Positions 12,095 to 24,200 of a stretch of DNA of 64,000 nt are shown one piece after another; positions within the stretch are counted from its first letter, which is position 1; every line of letters begins with the position of its first letter. The stretch comes from Mycoplasma sp. 'Moose RK'. Its GTDB lineage: Bacteria > Bacillota_I > Bacilli_A > Mycoplasmatales > Metamycoplasmataceae. The DNA lies in contig NZ_JADDYD010000001.1 in NCBI RefSeq assembly GCF_015708155.1, positions 308,001-372,000 of the forward strand, in the 5' to 3' direction. The translations under genes and the position numbers were made by a program. Under the pieces are notes generated by a model. The model was not told the DNA's origin and ran no database searches. It saw nothing but the letters and a program-made list of their open reading frames with translations.

Positions 12095-12980
12095 TTTTAT
12101 TTTCAGTGAAAATCCCATTAGAATTGACATTTTAGTTGCAAAAGTTACTAATTTATCAAGGACGATTGCCCACAGTTTGATTCTAACAAAAAAAGTTTGA
12201 ATTGATGATAATTTAGTTGAAAAAAAGAACCAAATTGTTAAAACGGGACAAAAAGTTACTATTTTAAATGATTTTGAACCACCAAAAGTTTCACTTTTAC
12301 CGGCAAAAATTGATTTTGAACTTGTTTTTCAAGATGAAAATTTGCTTGTAATTAACAAACCTAAAAATCTAGTCGTCCATCCTGGAATCGGTAATTGAGA
12401 TAAAACCTTAGTCAACGGAATTATTGGTCATTTGCAAGAAAACCTTGATGAACTTGATCAAGTTCGCCCAGGAATCATTCATCGACTTGACAAAGATACA
12501 ACTGGTTTGCTTTTGGTTGCAAAAAATGCCAAATCCCATCACTTTTTTGCAAATCAGCTTGCAAAAAAAGAAATTAAAAGATTTTATATGGCAATTGTGG
12601 TAGGTCTAATTCCTAATAAGCATTTAAAAATTAATTTGCCAATTGCACGTGATCCAAAGAATCGCCTAAAAAAAACTATAAGTTATTTTAATTCCAAAAA
12701 TGCAGTCACTTATGTTGAACTAGTGCGCCATTTTAGTTATAAATCAGAAAATTTCAGCCTCATTAAGTGCCAACTTGAAACTGGGCGAACACATCAAATT
12801 CGCATCCACCTTGCACACATTGGTTTCCCACTTTATGGCGATCCACTTTATGGCAAAAAAGTGGATAATTTGAATCAACGATTACATGCTTATAAAATAA
12901 TTTTTACAAACATAGATGGCAAAATTTGTAAATTTAAAACTGAATTACCGCCGGAATTTGCAATTGCTTTTCAGAACTAA
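12072..12980 (+). CDS. rluD: RluD-type ribosomal large subunit pseudouridine synthase
   Basis: A 302-residue protein that isomerises uridines in 23S rRNA. An S4-like RNA-binding domain occupies about residues 15-75, followed by the RluA-family catalytic domain. Motif I is IHRLDKDTTGLLLVAK with the catalytic Asp at residue 140. Further family blocks are LETGRTHQIRIHLAHIGFPLYGDPLYG and the C-terminal RLHAYKI. Two TGA codons (Trp) lie in the N-terminal part. The start ATG at 12072 lies inside the end of dps, so the genes overlap by 23 nt. RluD against RluC or another paralogue is not certain; the S4 domain fits either. Confidence 0.9.
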
Positions 12981-12981
12981 T

Positions 12982-13001
12982 ACAAAAATTTAAATTTTTG
13001 T
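12982..13001. terminator. 20-bp palindrome between convergent genes
   Basis: A perfect AT palindrome almost fills the 22-nt gap between rluD and MIP-1, which end towards each other. It has no real loop, so a function as a bidirectional terminator is only plausible. Confidence 0.35.
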
Positions 13002-13002
13002 C

Positions 13003-15465
13003 CTAATTCCAATCACCAAAGACATCAACTTTTTGAGAATCATCAAAACCATTCGGGAACAAGTAGGTCTTGACACCTTTATCTTTATAAAGTTGCTGCA
13101 TTGCTTGAAAATAGGATTTTCTTTGGTGTTTTGAGCCATAAATTAGGTCATATTTTGGTAAATTGTAGCTACCATAATAACCTTTGTAATCATTTCCATA
13201 TGATCTTAAATTTAAAGAAACAGCAGTTGATGCCCGAGCATCAGTGGCAAAAATAAGTGAATAAAGTTTATTGTCCTTGTATATTCCAGTTCCTGACATT
13301 CCACCACCACCTGTAAAATTGTCAAGCAAAGTTCCTAAACCTCAAAATAAATAGGGAACAGTTGTGAACTGATTTTTTGAGTTATCAAATTTAGTAATCC
13401 TTATAAAACCATTACTTACAAATGGAGTTGAGATAAAAATATCAGTTAATCCTGGTTTATTAACAAAGGATCGATAGGATCTTGATCAAGCAAGATCACC
13501 ACCATTTTTTAGTTTTTCATTTTCTGTGTCCTGATTAAAATAAAGTTCATTGTCTTTATTTACATAAGGGCTTACGCTATATTTTCTTGTATCTCAAGCA
13601 TTTTTGTTCTTAAATTCATCTAATGTGGTTTTTAATTCTGCTTCAGAAAGCGGAAATCCTAAACCATAAAATTGATTTGCGGGTAGTTTTTGATATTGGT
13701 CATCATTTAAAAGATCAGAATCTGAAGTGATAGTCGATGATTTATCCTTGCTTTTTTGATCTTTGTGGTCTTCATACCAGTCTTTGGTAATTTTTTTTGC
13801 TTGTTCTTCATTGTCAAAAGTGACTTCCATGATGGCAAAATCAAGTAATTCTTGAATATCTTTATATTTTTCTTGACTTGTAAAGTCACCTGGTTTTTTT
13901 TCAAAAACATTTGAGCCAAAAACAATTGTTCTAACGTTTAACTCAGCATCGGCTGGAATTGACTGATTATTATTAATTTTATCATCATTAACTCGATAAT
14001 TTGATTGATCAAGTTGTTTTCCAGCATTGTGAATATTGGTTGACTTTGTCCGAACAGTCAAATTTACAGTGTCATAATAGGTATCTTTTCTTGATTCGCC
14101 AGTTGTTGTCATTACATTATTTAGTCCAACTGAACTTTTGATTTTCGTAAAATCAATACTTCAAGTATTATATTGGCGATTATGCGTATTGTAGGCATCA
14201 TCATCTCGCCCATAAATTTTACCGCTGTGATAATCATTTGCCACCTGAAGTCTATTTAACACATGGGCGTTAGTGATAAAATATCAAGTTAATGGATATT
14301 TTCCATCATTTTCTTTTTTATAGTCAATAATATTTAAAGTTCCTCGGTGAGTACCACTAAAATGAACAACTTCAGTAGGTGGCAAATAATCAGGCACACC
14401 TTCTTTTCCATCATGGGTTTTTAGATATTGACCATTTCTGAATGTAACCGAAATTGCACTTTTGGTTAAATTTTTGTATTCATTATTTGGTAACATTCGT
14501 GGTAACCCAACTCTTCCAGGCCCACCACGCAAAAGCGCTCCTGTTTGTGGGTCAAGGTGAATTGCAGGAGATGTGTCTCCCTTATGATATTCAGGGATAT
14601 CAATACCAGAAATTGAACCAGAATTGTCATATTTTGGCAACACAAAGGTACGTTGGGCTGCATTATCATACAAAGGTTGGCCTGATTCCTTTGCTTTGTT
14701 ATCAATTATTGATTTCAAATTTTCAGGTAATTTTTTTGTGTTTCCAAGCGGATAATCAGCAAGCCCATCAGGGTCATCAAGACCAATAACTTTAGCGCCA
14801 CCGCCGCCATATTTTTCAAGAAAATACCTTCATTCATGATCAGGGAAATCATATTTATATTGATCTTCAACAATTCTTTTTCCATCCCTTATAATTGATC
14901 AATTTTGACCTTTAGGGGCAATTTCGCTTAATTTTTTATAATATTCATTAACCTTAGCTTCTGGTATTTCAGGGGCTTTTTGTGGTGGTAATTGCTGTTT
15001 TTTTGCAACAGGTTTTAAAACATCAAGAAAAGAGCCAATAATTAGTTTCGTTAAATTATCAGTTTTATAGCCATTTTTTTGAACTTGAGTATCTAAGGTT
15101 TTTTTGGCATTATCCCAATCATTTTGCTTTTGTTCTAAATCAGGATTCTGAAAAAGCTTAGGTAAAGAAGCTTTAATTTCATCCAGTTTTTTGGAAAAAT
15201 CTTGGTAGGTTGCTTCAGAAGGAACACTTTCAAAACTTGAATAAGAGGCATTTACCTGATTTTCTAAAGATTTTTTGGTATTTTCATCAAATTTTGCGCT
15301 ATTTTCATCAGTGCTTACTTGATTTTCTGACTTAGCTTTCTCATCATTTTTATTGCCACTAAGCTCAGTTTTTGCACCACATGAAAAAAATACAAAACTA
15401 CTAAAACTAAGACCCATAAGCAAAAAAATTGCTTTGTTTTTCATTAAAAAATCTCTTTTCTTCAT
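13003..15465 (-). CDS. mip: Immunoglobulin-cleaving serine protease MIP, copy 1 (lipoprotein)
   Basis: An 820-residue protein of the mycoplasma DUF31 peptidase family. In Mycoplasma mycoides, MIP is recruited by MIB and removes the VH domain of bound IgG at the cell surface. The N-terminus is a lipoprotein signal ending in the lipobox FFSC, then a charged low-complexity linker. A trypsin/HtrA-like triad can be read: His401 in ITNAHV, Asp542 in LLDFAIMEV, and Ser724 in GGGMSGTG. Breaks at 13594, 14284 and 14899 are TGA (Trp); I checked the gaps and found no TAA or TAG. The start at 15465 follows AGAGGT. It lies 21 nt downstream of MIB-1, in the usual MIB-then-MIP order. Because MIB-1 is out of frame here, MIP-1 may be made without its partner. 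Confidence 0.9.
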
Positions 15466-15486
15466 ATATTACCTCTAAAAATTAAA

Positions 15487-17647
15487 TTAGACAAGACCTT
15501 GAGAAATAGAACCAGCACCATTGGATTGTTTTTCTACTAACACTTGTGCAAGACCAATGGTTGAACCTATTTGTGATCTTACACTATCATTTTCAACAAA
15601 AATTTGGGTAATGTTATTGCCTGAGCCATTTGCTACCTCAATAAATTTTTTAAGTTGCTCAATTGCATCACCACTTGGAGTTCCTGATATATAAACAGGG
15701 TATGAATTTATTTGTTGGCCAGAAACTTTGACAACAACTTTAGGATTATTCATTGGTACAGGTTCTGAAAATCTCTCAGTAAATTGTGCGCCATCAAGGT
15801 CAGAAAACTTAAAGTTTAGACTTTTTGAGCTACCAGCTGATTCTGATCCTTTAATAATTAATTTGCTAAACTTTAATTTTCTAAACCCGGTGTAATTTTC
15901 CTTGGCATAAGGGTCATCTTTCCAATTTTTAACTTTTTCATTGAATTTTTGGTCAAACTCATTAAACTTGATGTTTTTAAAAGTGTTAACATCAGTTTCA
16001 GAAAAATCAAGGGTTGTGGGCCAACCACCCTTGCCACCAAAGTTTCCTTGGAACACTCTTTGGTTAATTTTTGAATCAAAAACAATTGAAAGACCCTCAT
16101 TTATTTTATTGATATCATCACCTTTTTCTCATCTAAGACCCTGGAAAATGATTGAACCACCAATTTTACCTGATGATGGATCAAAAGTAGCCTGATTGTT
16201 ATAATCAAAGCTAATAAAGTCAACATTATTAAGTGCATTTGGATTAATGGTTCATTCTTCATTTAACGAGTTAATTTCAGTATAAATTGATAATTCCTTT
16301 AATTTTTTGTTTTCAAGACCACGAAGTGATTTAGTGGCATTTGTGTTATTTAAAAATACAGAAACTGTATTTATTTGACTAGGAATTGCTTTTAAAATTT
16401 CAGCTGCATTTTGTAATGAGTGAGTTTCCCCAATGTTTTTAATTCGGATTGCTTGAACTTTATTGTCTTTTTGGGAAATTTTTGACATAATTTCTTTAAA
16501 TTTTTCAAAAGCATTATTATCATTTGCATCAAGTTCTATCAATTTTAAAGCTTGTCTACTTTTATCCTCATTGTCAGCATTAGGTGTGTATTCATAAACC
16601 TTGATTGAATTAGTGTGACCATTAATTTCACTTGAAAAAGAACTACTTACATCATTTTTTGTTCATCCAGGAAAATTACCATTTGAAATATTATCAGGCG
16701 TAAGTCCATACCAACTTGGTGTATTGAAAGTCCTATTTTTATTGTGTTGTTTTAGCCGATTTAATGTCGGATTTTTATTTTCATCTTCATAGACTCAAAC
16801 ATTTGGTGATTCAGTTGAAGGTACCAAACCTTGTCTTAATGATTTTAATTCCTCAGGAGTAAATGAGGTTTTTGGCGCTCTTCTTCTTAATTCTTCAAGA
16901 TATGCTTTCTCTTTTTCTAAATTATATTTGGGAAGATTAATTCGATTTTGGTAAATTTCTTTTCAAAGATCTTTTCCAGCTTGTGTTTTTGGGATCTTAC
17001 CGCGAATATGATCTTTATCAAAATCTTCTTTGTAGGAACGTTCAATTTCATTAACTTGAGCTTGTAAGGCAGCAACACTTTGTTCATATTTTTTAATTTC
17101 AGCTGCTAACCCTTGTTTGTAGCGATCAAGTGCATTTTGAATTTGTTGGTTAGAAACTGTGCCTTGTTCTCTTTTTTCGCCAGGAGTATCAGAAACTATC
17201 GGTGAATCAATTACTTTAGGAATTGTTTTTTCAGCAGAAGGAGCAGGAGTTTCAATTACCTTTTCAGGAATTTTTAAAGAGGGTGGTTTTGGAGAGAGAG
17301 AGAGAGAGAGGAGGTTTTACTGCGATTACTTTTGGTTTTTCAGGTTTTGGTGGCTCAATAGGTTTAGGTTTTTCTGTTTCTTTTTTAATCTCAGGTTTAA
17401 TTAAATCAACTTTTGGCTGATTATTCTGAAGGGGTTTTAATTTTGAATTTGTGACAGGCGAAAAAAAAGTCAAATCATTTGGGTCAGTGGATTTTATGAC
17501 TGAAGGTAAAGATGAGCTGTAACTAATTCGGTTACTAAATGATAAAAAATTAGTAATTTGCGAAGTAAGAAAAGAACTGCCAACGATAATTGCTGAAAAG
17601 GTAGACACAATTACAAGTTTTTTTCTACGAGAAAAGTATGGTGCCAT
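15487..17647 (-). CDS. mib: Immunoglobulin-binding protein MIB, copy 1, frameshifted at a (CT)9 tract
   Basis: MIB binds the light-chain side of immunoglobulins on the mycoplasma surface and delivers them to MIP. The N-terminal frame (from ATG 17647, preceded by AAAGGAAA) has a membrane anchor at residues 8-30 and a Pro/Lys-rich linker with the SPVTN motif also found in MIB-2. It runs into (CT)9 at about residue 113 and stops at 17216. The second frame is open across the same tract to 15487, with a coiled-coil-like segment, a leucine-rich-like region and the FQGNFGGKGGWP motif shared with MIB-2. The total length of 2161 nt is one over a multiple of three, so gaining one CT unit or losing two restores about 720 codons. 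I read this as a phase-OFF contingency gene rather than a decayed gene, because both parts are otherwise intact. Confidence 0.87.
17292..17310 (-). repeat. (CT)9 dinucleotide tract in MIB-1
   Basis: Nine GA units plus one G on the plus strand (CT on the coding strand). The two halves of the MIB-1 frame overlap exactly here, so slippage at this tract would switch the gene on or off. Confidence 0.95.
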
Positions 17648-17681
17648 AATTTTTCCTTTCTTATTTCAATGTTTTTATAAA

Positions 17682-17687
17682 ATTATA
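17682..17687 (-). promoter_or_regulatory. -10 box for MIB-1/MIP-1
   Basis: TATAAT on the minus strand about 35 nt upstream of the MIB-1 start. No -35 box at normal spacing was found. Confidence 0.5.
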
Positions 17688-17870
17688 GTAGATTTTTATT
17701 TTTTTGTGTGACAATTTTAATTTTTCTAATGTTTTTTAGCTTAATTTTTTCATTTTTATTTTTTTAATATTAAGAAGGTGATTTCAATTTTGAAAGATTT
17801 CAAAACATTTTTGAAGAATTAAGTTTAGAAATTGCATTACTAATTAAATTATTGATAGTAATTTTTGAAG

Positions 17871-18240
17871 TAAATCAGTAGAAAGAATTCAAACAATTAG
17901 TTTTTTTTTTTTTTTTAATAATTTTAAGACAAACTCTATTTTTATTTTTTCTAACATGTTCATTTTTAAAAAATTCTGAAGAATTGATTTAACTTATATA
18001 AAAACTTGGAGTTTTATATGATAAACTAATTTGAAGTCTTGAGTTGCTCTATATTATTTAATAAATGAATTTTTTTGATGGTTAACAGTTGTATTTTTGA
18101 AATTTTGACCTTCAATATTAATTAATTTTCGCTGTAAAATCGCATAAAAGTTCAATTGATCGGTTTGCAAGCGCGTTACCTTTTGATAACACGGATTGTT
18201 AAATCTTGTTTTGCTTTAAAAAATTAGCAAATTCAGGATC
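17871..18240 (-). mobile_element. Decayed IS3-type insertion sequence (transposase C-terminal part and one end)
   Basis: Read on the minus strand from about 18240, broken frames give DPEFANFLKQNKI, then a stop, then QSVLSKGNALANRSIELL. This resembles the IS3-family orfB block around the last catalytic residues (…QSMSRKGNCLDNA.IESF…). About 110 nt at the low-coordinate end match the right ends of the elements at 41919 and 50640. The end at 17871-17891 is close to their 21-bp terminal inverted repeat. A T16 tract lies inside at 17901-17916. No intact ORF remains, and no left end was found. The rest of the gap (17648-17870 and 18241-18286) holds only AT-rich sequence and the MIB-1 promoter. Confidence 0.62.
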
Positions 18241-18286
18241 TCAATTAAATCAAAAATGATGAATTTTATAAGTTGTGTCTTAAAAA

Positions 18287-21200
18287 TTAGTAAGTAATAC
18301 GATTTCAGGCATTATCATGCTTTGTTCAAGGCATAAAATAAGGGTTTTGTGCATCTACTTGTAATCCATCATAACCTTTTATAGGCAAAAGATATTTAAA
18401 TGTTTGACTATTTTGCACAAAACTTTTGTATTCTTGACCTTGAACATATTGATCTTGACCAACAAAATTTTTTAAAAACTCGTTCTGTGTAAAATTTGGT
18501 GGTAAATATGGAAAAACAAGCAAGCCCATAAAATTTAAATTAGTACCAGTAATGGGTAATTCGTTTTCTGATCAACTTACCGGCGCAAGGTTAATTTCTA
18601 ATTGCCAATTAGAGGTATTAATATCATCTTGTAATTTAATTGGATTACCATTTTTATTACCAAATAAATAAATTTTTCCAGTTTGGTCAATAAATGTTGC
18701 ATACGAAACTGTTGGCATAATTTCTTGGATTTTCATATCAGAACCTGAATATGGACTTTGGAAAATTATTGTAAACATTTTGGAACCTTGATCATAACTT
18801 GTTGATTTTATTCCAAAAGGTTCACGTTTCTTCCCCCTAAAAAAATCCTCATTTATGTGACGTAAAATTGGTTTACCTGCATAGTTAACTAAAGCTTGTT
18901 CTGGGGCATTATCTTGAACTTTTGCAGGATTTTCGCCTAATTTTTTTATTGGACCTGTAGGTCCAATAAAAAGTGTTTTATCAAAATCATATCTACCAAC
19001 AAATTGCTTACGGATTTTTTCATAAATAGACTTACCAAAGGCTTCAACAACATAGTTGGATTGTATAAATTTATCATATCACCTAATTTCTGAAGTATAC
19101 CAAACATTTCCGCTAGGATTTGCCCAGAAATTACCTCAATAAGGGTCTTCTTTTTGAATTATTGGTGATGTCATAAATGTTAAACTTATATTTTTGGATA
19201 AATGGGGAACTAAAGGTTGAAAATTTTTAACATCATTATTAGAAATAGTGGTGTCACCGCTTAAAAATTTAGGATAAACACTAATGATTTTTTTTGCAAA
19301 TAAACTTGCATATTTTCAATGATTTGTGATTATTAAGCCGATTGTTGCTTTTTTTCCACTAGAACCCCCATTTTTTATTTCAACTTTCGCAAGTCTTAGA
19401 GTATAAAAAAGATTATAGGATTTGTTTTTTTGTAATTCTGGTTTTGGATTCAATGATTTTGGTATCTCACCCACTAGTTCAATGTATTTTTTACTTGATT
19501 GTTCTAGTAATTTGGAAAATGGATTTTTAAGATCATATTCATACCCTCTAACATCAAAATCAAGGTTATAATGGGAGGAATTATTAGCTGTTCACTGGTT
19601 TTCTGGAACTCTTGCAAGATTATCACCATTATCGTTGGATGCATCTACTTTATATCTACTAGTTTTAACTGATGATGCATTCGGATTTTTGATAATTTCA
19701 CTTTGGTTATCAAAAAAAATATTAGAAGATAATTCAATTCATTCTTGAAGGCCATTTACACCTTGTATTTTAGCATTATTAAATTTGTGTTCTAATCCTT
19801 GCAACAACCCTTTTGGATCCTCAAATTCCATTTCAATATAAGCGCCAATTTGGTTTAAAGGCTTAATTTCAGATTTTTTCAATAAAATTCGGTTGGTATA
19901 CTTGGCAAAATCAGTTAATTCAATTTTTGCAATTCTGGAAGCTTGAGAAGTTTCATAAGGCGTATTGTTATTTCTGTTTGCTGTTTGATTTTCATCAATA
20001 TTACTAATCAATTTTCCATATTCAGAAGTTTTTCTATTGTTATTGTCCTTAAAATATTTATATTGAATTGCTACCCGCATTTTATAGTATTTTAATCAAG
20101 ATGCATCACCTTTTAGAGTGAAGGCAAAATAACGTTTATATTTGTCGTTTTTAACTTTTTCTCTAATCTCATTTTCCTGTTGACTTATTTCTGTTGAATA
20201 ATCTTCATATGCTTTAATTCTTTGCAGATTTTCTTGTTCTTGCTGTAATTCTTCTTTTCTTTTTTCAATTGCTTGTTTTATTTGACTTGATTCCCTTACT
20301 AAATCACTCTTAAATTTTTCCTCAAAACTGTTAGAAGCTAGTTCTTTTATTAGATCAATTCTTTTTTGATTACGATCTTCAAAATGTTTAATGTCATCTT
20401 CAATTATTTGAATTTTATTTTCAATTTCTTGCTTCTGAACTAAAATTCTTTGCAATTCAGGATCTTCATTATATTCAATTTCAGGCGCAGCTAGCTCACG
20501 CGGATTATATAAAATAATCTTTTTATTAGAATCTCCAGGTTCATATTTTACTACTTCTTCTCATGAACTTGCATCATTATTCTTGTTTTTATCAGTCGTT
20601 CCTTCAAGAATTAATTTCCAATCCTTAATTGATGATTCATCAATTGCTCGATAGGGATCATCAAAGGCAAAGTAAATTCGCTGCTCAAAAGTGTCATCTA
20701 GTCCTTGTTTATTATAAAAATTAGAAATTTTTGCTTCTTTTAATGGCGGTTGGGCCAACTGGGTTGTAAATTTTAATTGATCATCTTTTTTATTTGTTGC
20801 TCCCTGATCAAGATTAAGTGTAATTCCATCAGTTCTTGAGCTAATTTGTGTAATTTTATAAGTGGTTGAAGGATAAAGATTAAAATCAGAATTTGAATCA
20901 GTTACCGGTTTTGCTTTTAAACTAGCAACAAGTGATTTTTTAACTTTATCATATTTAACATTAAATTCATAATTTCTTTCTTTATTATTATCACCAGATG
21001 TTAGATCTTTTCCATCTGGACCAACAGGTTTAAATTTGACCATTATTTTTTTCTTATCCAAACTTCACATTGAAACAGGATCAAGATTTAAATCCAGAGT
21101 TTCAGGCAGATATTCTGAACCAGATTGACCACCTGAAGGAGTTCTTTGTTTTTGAGTCAAAATTATACTTTCGGGCGAAAGTACAGAAAACGTGGTTTTA

Positions 21201-24200
21201 AATGTTTTTTCGGTTGCACTTGCATTTGTTTGTGAAGTGCCACTACTTTGCGCTAATTTTAATTTATATTGTTTTTCACCAAACGGGATTTCAAGATCTT
21301 GACCTTGTAATTTAAGGATTTTATATTCAACATTGGGGATTAAATTTTCTAAATTATATTCAATTTCAAATTTTGACTTATCTTTAAATTTTGTAACCTG
21401 AGAGATTTTAATTAGTGAAATAGGGATTTTTCCTTTTGTTTCATTTTTTGGATCTGGTTGGATTGATAAAACAATGGGATTGTCTGTCACCCTTTCAAAA
21501 TTTCTAGGATCGCCTTTTAATTTAATTTTTAATTTAGCAGTTGTATCTTTTAACTCTGAGAAAACAACTGATTCAATTACTGGGGGAATCACAACATCTG
21601 TTTCTAATTTGGGCGCATAATCCAAATTATATTGTCTTTCGGGCACTTCGATTTTAATGTCTTCAGGTGATTTGCCTTTGAGATTGGTTGCTTGACCAAC
21701 TTCTTTTATTTTAAATTCAAAAGCAATTTTGCTTCCAGGTTGGATTTGATCTTGAGAATTTAAGTCAATTTCCGCTTTATAAGGTGTAGAAGGTTTTAAA
21801 GTATCCTTTGTAACTGAAACATCATTAATGGTGGCAATGTCAGTATTTTGATTTTTATCTTTAATTTTAATTTCCAATTTTGAATTTTCAAGTCAAGAAT
21901 CATTTTTGTCAAAATAAAGTTTGATTTTACCAAAAACCTTAGAACCATCTTCTTTTGTAGCACCACCATCTTGTGATGTTTGAGGCTGTTTTGAGTTTAA
22001 AGATTGTGGTACCTCATTTGTCCCCGTTCTTAGATCTTCAACTTCTAAATCTGATAAGTAAATTTTTTGAACTACAGGGGTGAATTCTAATTTAGAACTT
22101 GTTGAACCAGCACCTACTTGCGCTTTTAAAGCAACAAAAGGATCAATTTTTTCACCACCAATTTCAAAATTGGTGATTTTATAGGTGTGAAATCTATCCA
22201 AATTATTTAATTTAAAAGTAATTTTTCCATTACTTGAATCATACTGATTTTCTGATATAAAAGTAACTTCTTTTTGTTGTGGTTGTGTTGAAGAACTTTC
22301 AGCAGGGGCAATAGTAATAGTTGCATAACTAGAAGGAATTTGTAAAAATTTATTATTAAAATTAAATTCTAAAGTTGCTGATTTTCCATCAGCATTTTCA
22401 TCGTCGTCTTGTTTAAAATTAACGCTTTCAGTATAATTAAATTGGGCTTTTGTTTCAAAAAATGGAATTTTTTGATCAAGCATTGATTTTTTAACCTCAG
22501 AAGAGTCGACTTTGGCAACTTCCATTTTATTTTGCCCTAACTCAGTTGGATTGGCCGTGTTTTGAGCATCAATAGTTTTAATTTTTAATGTAGATTGTGT
22601 ATCAGACAAAGGTGGTTGTGAAGTTTGTGGAGTTTCAACCTCTTTAATTGTAAAATTACGGATTTCATAAGTTTTGTTTGGACTTAAACTAGTTTGCAAA
22701 GTTTGATCTTTTGAACTTGTATTATCTAGTTTTACCCGTGTGATTGGGCCAGTTGGAACAAAAGTGAACTTTGTTGAAGAACTTGCGCTTCCTGATTGTG
22801 GTACTTCATGAATATCTAGTTCAATTTTGTGCTTATTTCTTCACAAATATTCATCTTTTTCATCAAATTGGAAAATAACACTAGCCGCTTCATTTTCGTA
22901 AGCACCCACTTGTGAAAAATTAGTAAGTCAAGCTTTTTTACCTGGGGTTGTAAATTCAGTTTTGGCCACTCTTTGAGTTTTATAATCAGAAGTTTCAATT
23001 TTTTGGTCTTTGTAAACAAAGTGTTCAATATTGTAAAGCGAGGCTTTATTTAAATTAGTTTCAAAACTGACAACATAAAAGTGGGATTTATTACCGGTTG
23101 CATTAAGTTTTTTAATTTCACTAGCTTTTGTCACTAATTCATATTTTTTTAGTGTTTTATTATAAAGTTGAACACTAAAATGTTTTTTGTCAGCATCGGT
23201 TTCACTTAGTTCATCTGAAGAAATAAAATAAGCATAAATTGTTGTGTCAATTCCGGAAGATTTATCTTTTTCCTCAGTAAAAATTAGTTGATCATAAATA
23301 CTAATTGGGTTAGTTTTTATGATCTGTGTTTCGTTAATTTTTGTTGTTTGGGTACTTGCATCGGTTTTAAAATCTGCTTGTCGAGCAAAATTATTATTTT
23401 TTTCAATTAGTAATGAAGTACTTAAAGAACGTCTTACACGACTTGCTTGAGAAGAATCATGTGGTTTTGATTTTAGTTCAACTTTTGTAATTTTATAGTT
23501 AAAAGTATCAAAAAGTTTGTTTGTTTCAACAGTTTTACTAGTTCTGTTAACAGTATTTTCAGGGTTTTGAAGTCTTAATTTTTGATTTAAAGTGTTAGTT
23601 TCATCATTGATTTGTGCTAAATTAGTTGTTATTTCAGGAAGTTGGATTGACTTTTGACTATTTGAATATTTGTCTTCAAGGACAATATCAACACTTCCAT
23701 CTGAATTGATTTGACCTTCAACTGTTGAAATTGGCGTATTCGAACTTGTTTTATCAATTCGTTGGTATGAAACTAAAACATAATAACCCTCAAGATATTG
23801 GGGTGCTTTATCATCCAATTGCAGTTTAACATTTGCAGTTTTATTGATTTTATTAAATGTTGATTCAATACTAGTAACTTGAAAACTAATTGGAGTTGTT
23901 CTAAATAATCGATCCTGATAATTTACTTGGTTTTCATCAAAAGTGATTGTTTGCTCAACCTTGCTAGCATTTTCATAAGTAACTGAAACTAATTGATAAT
24001 AGTTTAATGGTGTTAAATTAGATGCTAAAAAAGTATATTCTGCTGTTGATGCGCCTCGAACTGGCTGTCCATTCAAAGAAGAATTATATTCTTGTCCTGT
24101 GCTTATGTCAATATATTTTAATTTCATTGTTCCTTGATTTTGATTATCAAGAAGCAAAGTAGAATTTATAGTAATTTTAATTTCAGCATTTTTATCAGCT

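Noticed and set aside
15487..17647. MIB-1 as an ordinary pseudogene
   Set aside because: The only lesion is at a dinucleotide tract and both frames are otherwise open and conserved, so reversible slippage is the simpler reading, although sequencing error remains possible.
17901..17916. T16 tract as a promoter switch for MIB-1
   Set aside because: It lies over 250 nt from the MIB-1 start, inside a decayed IS, with no -10 box next to it; a TATAAT nearer the gene is the better promoter.
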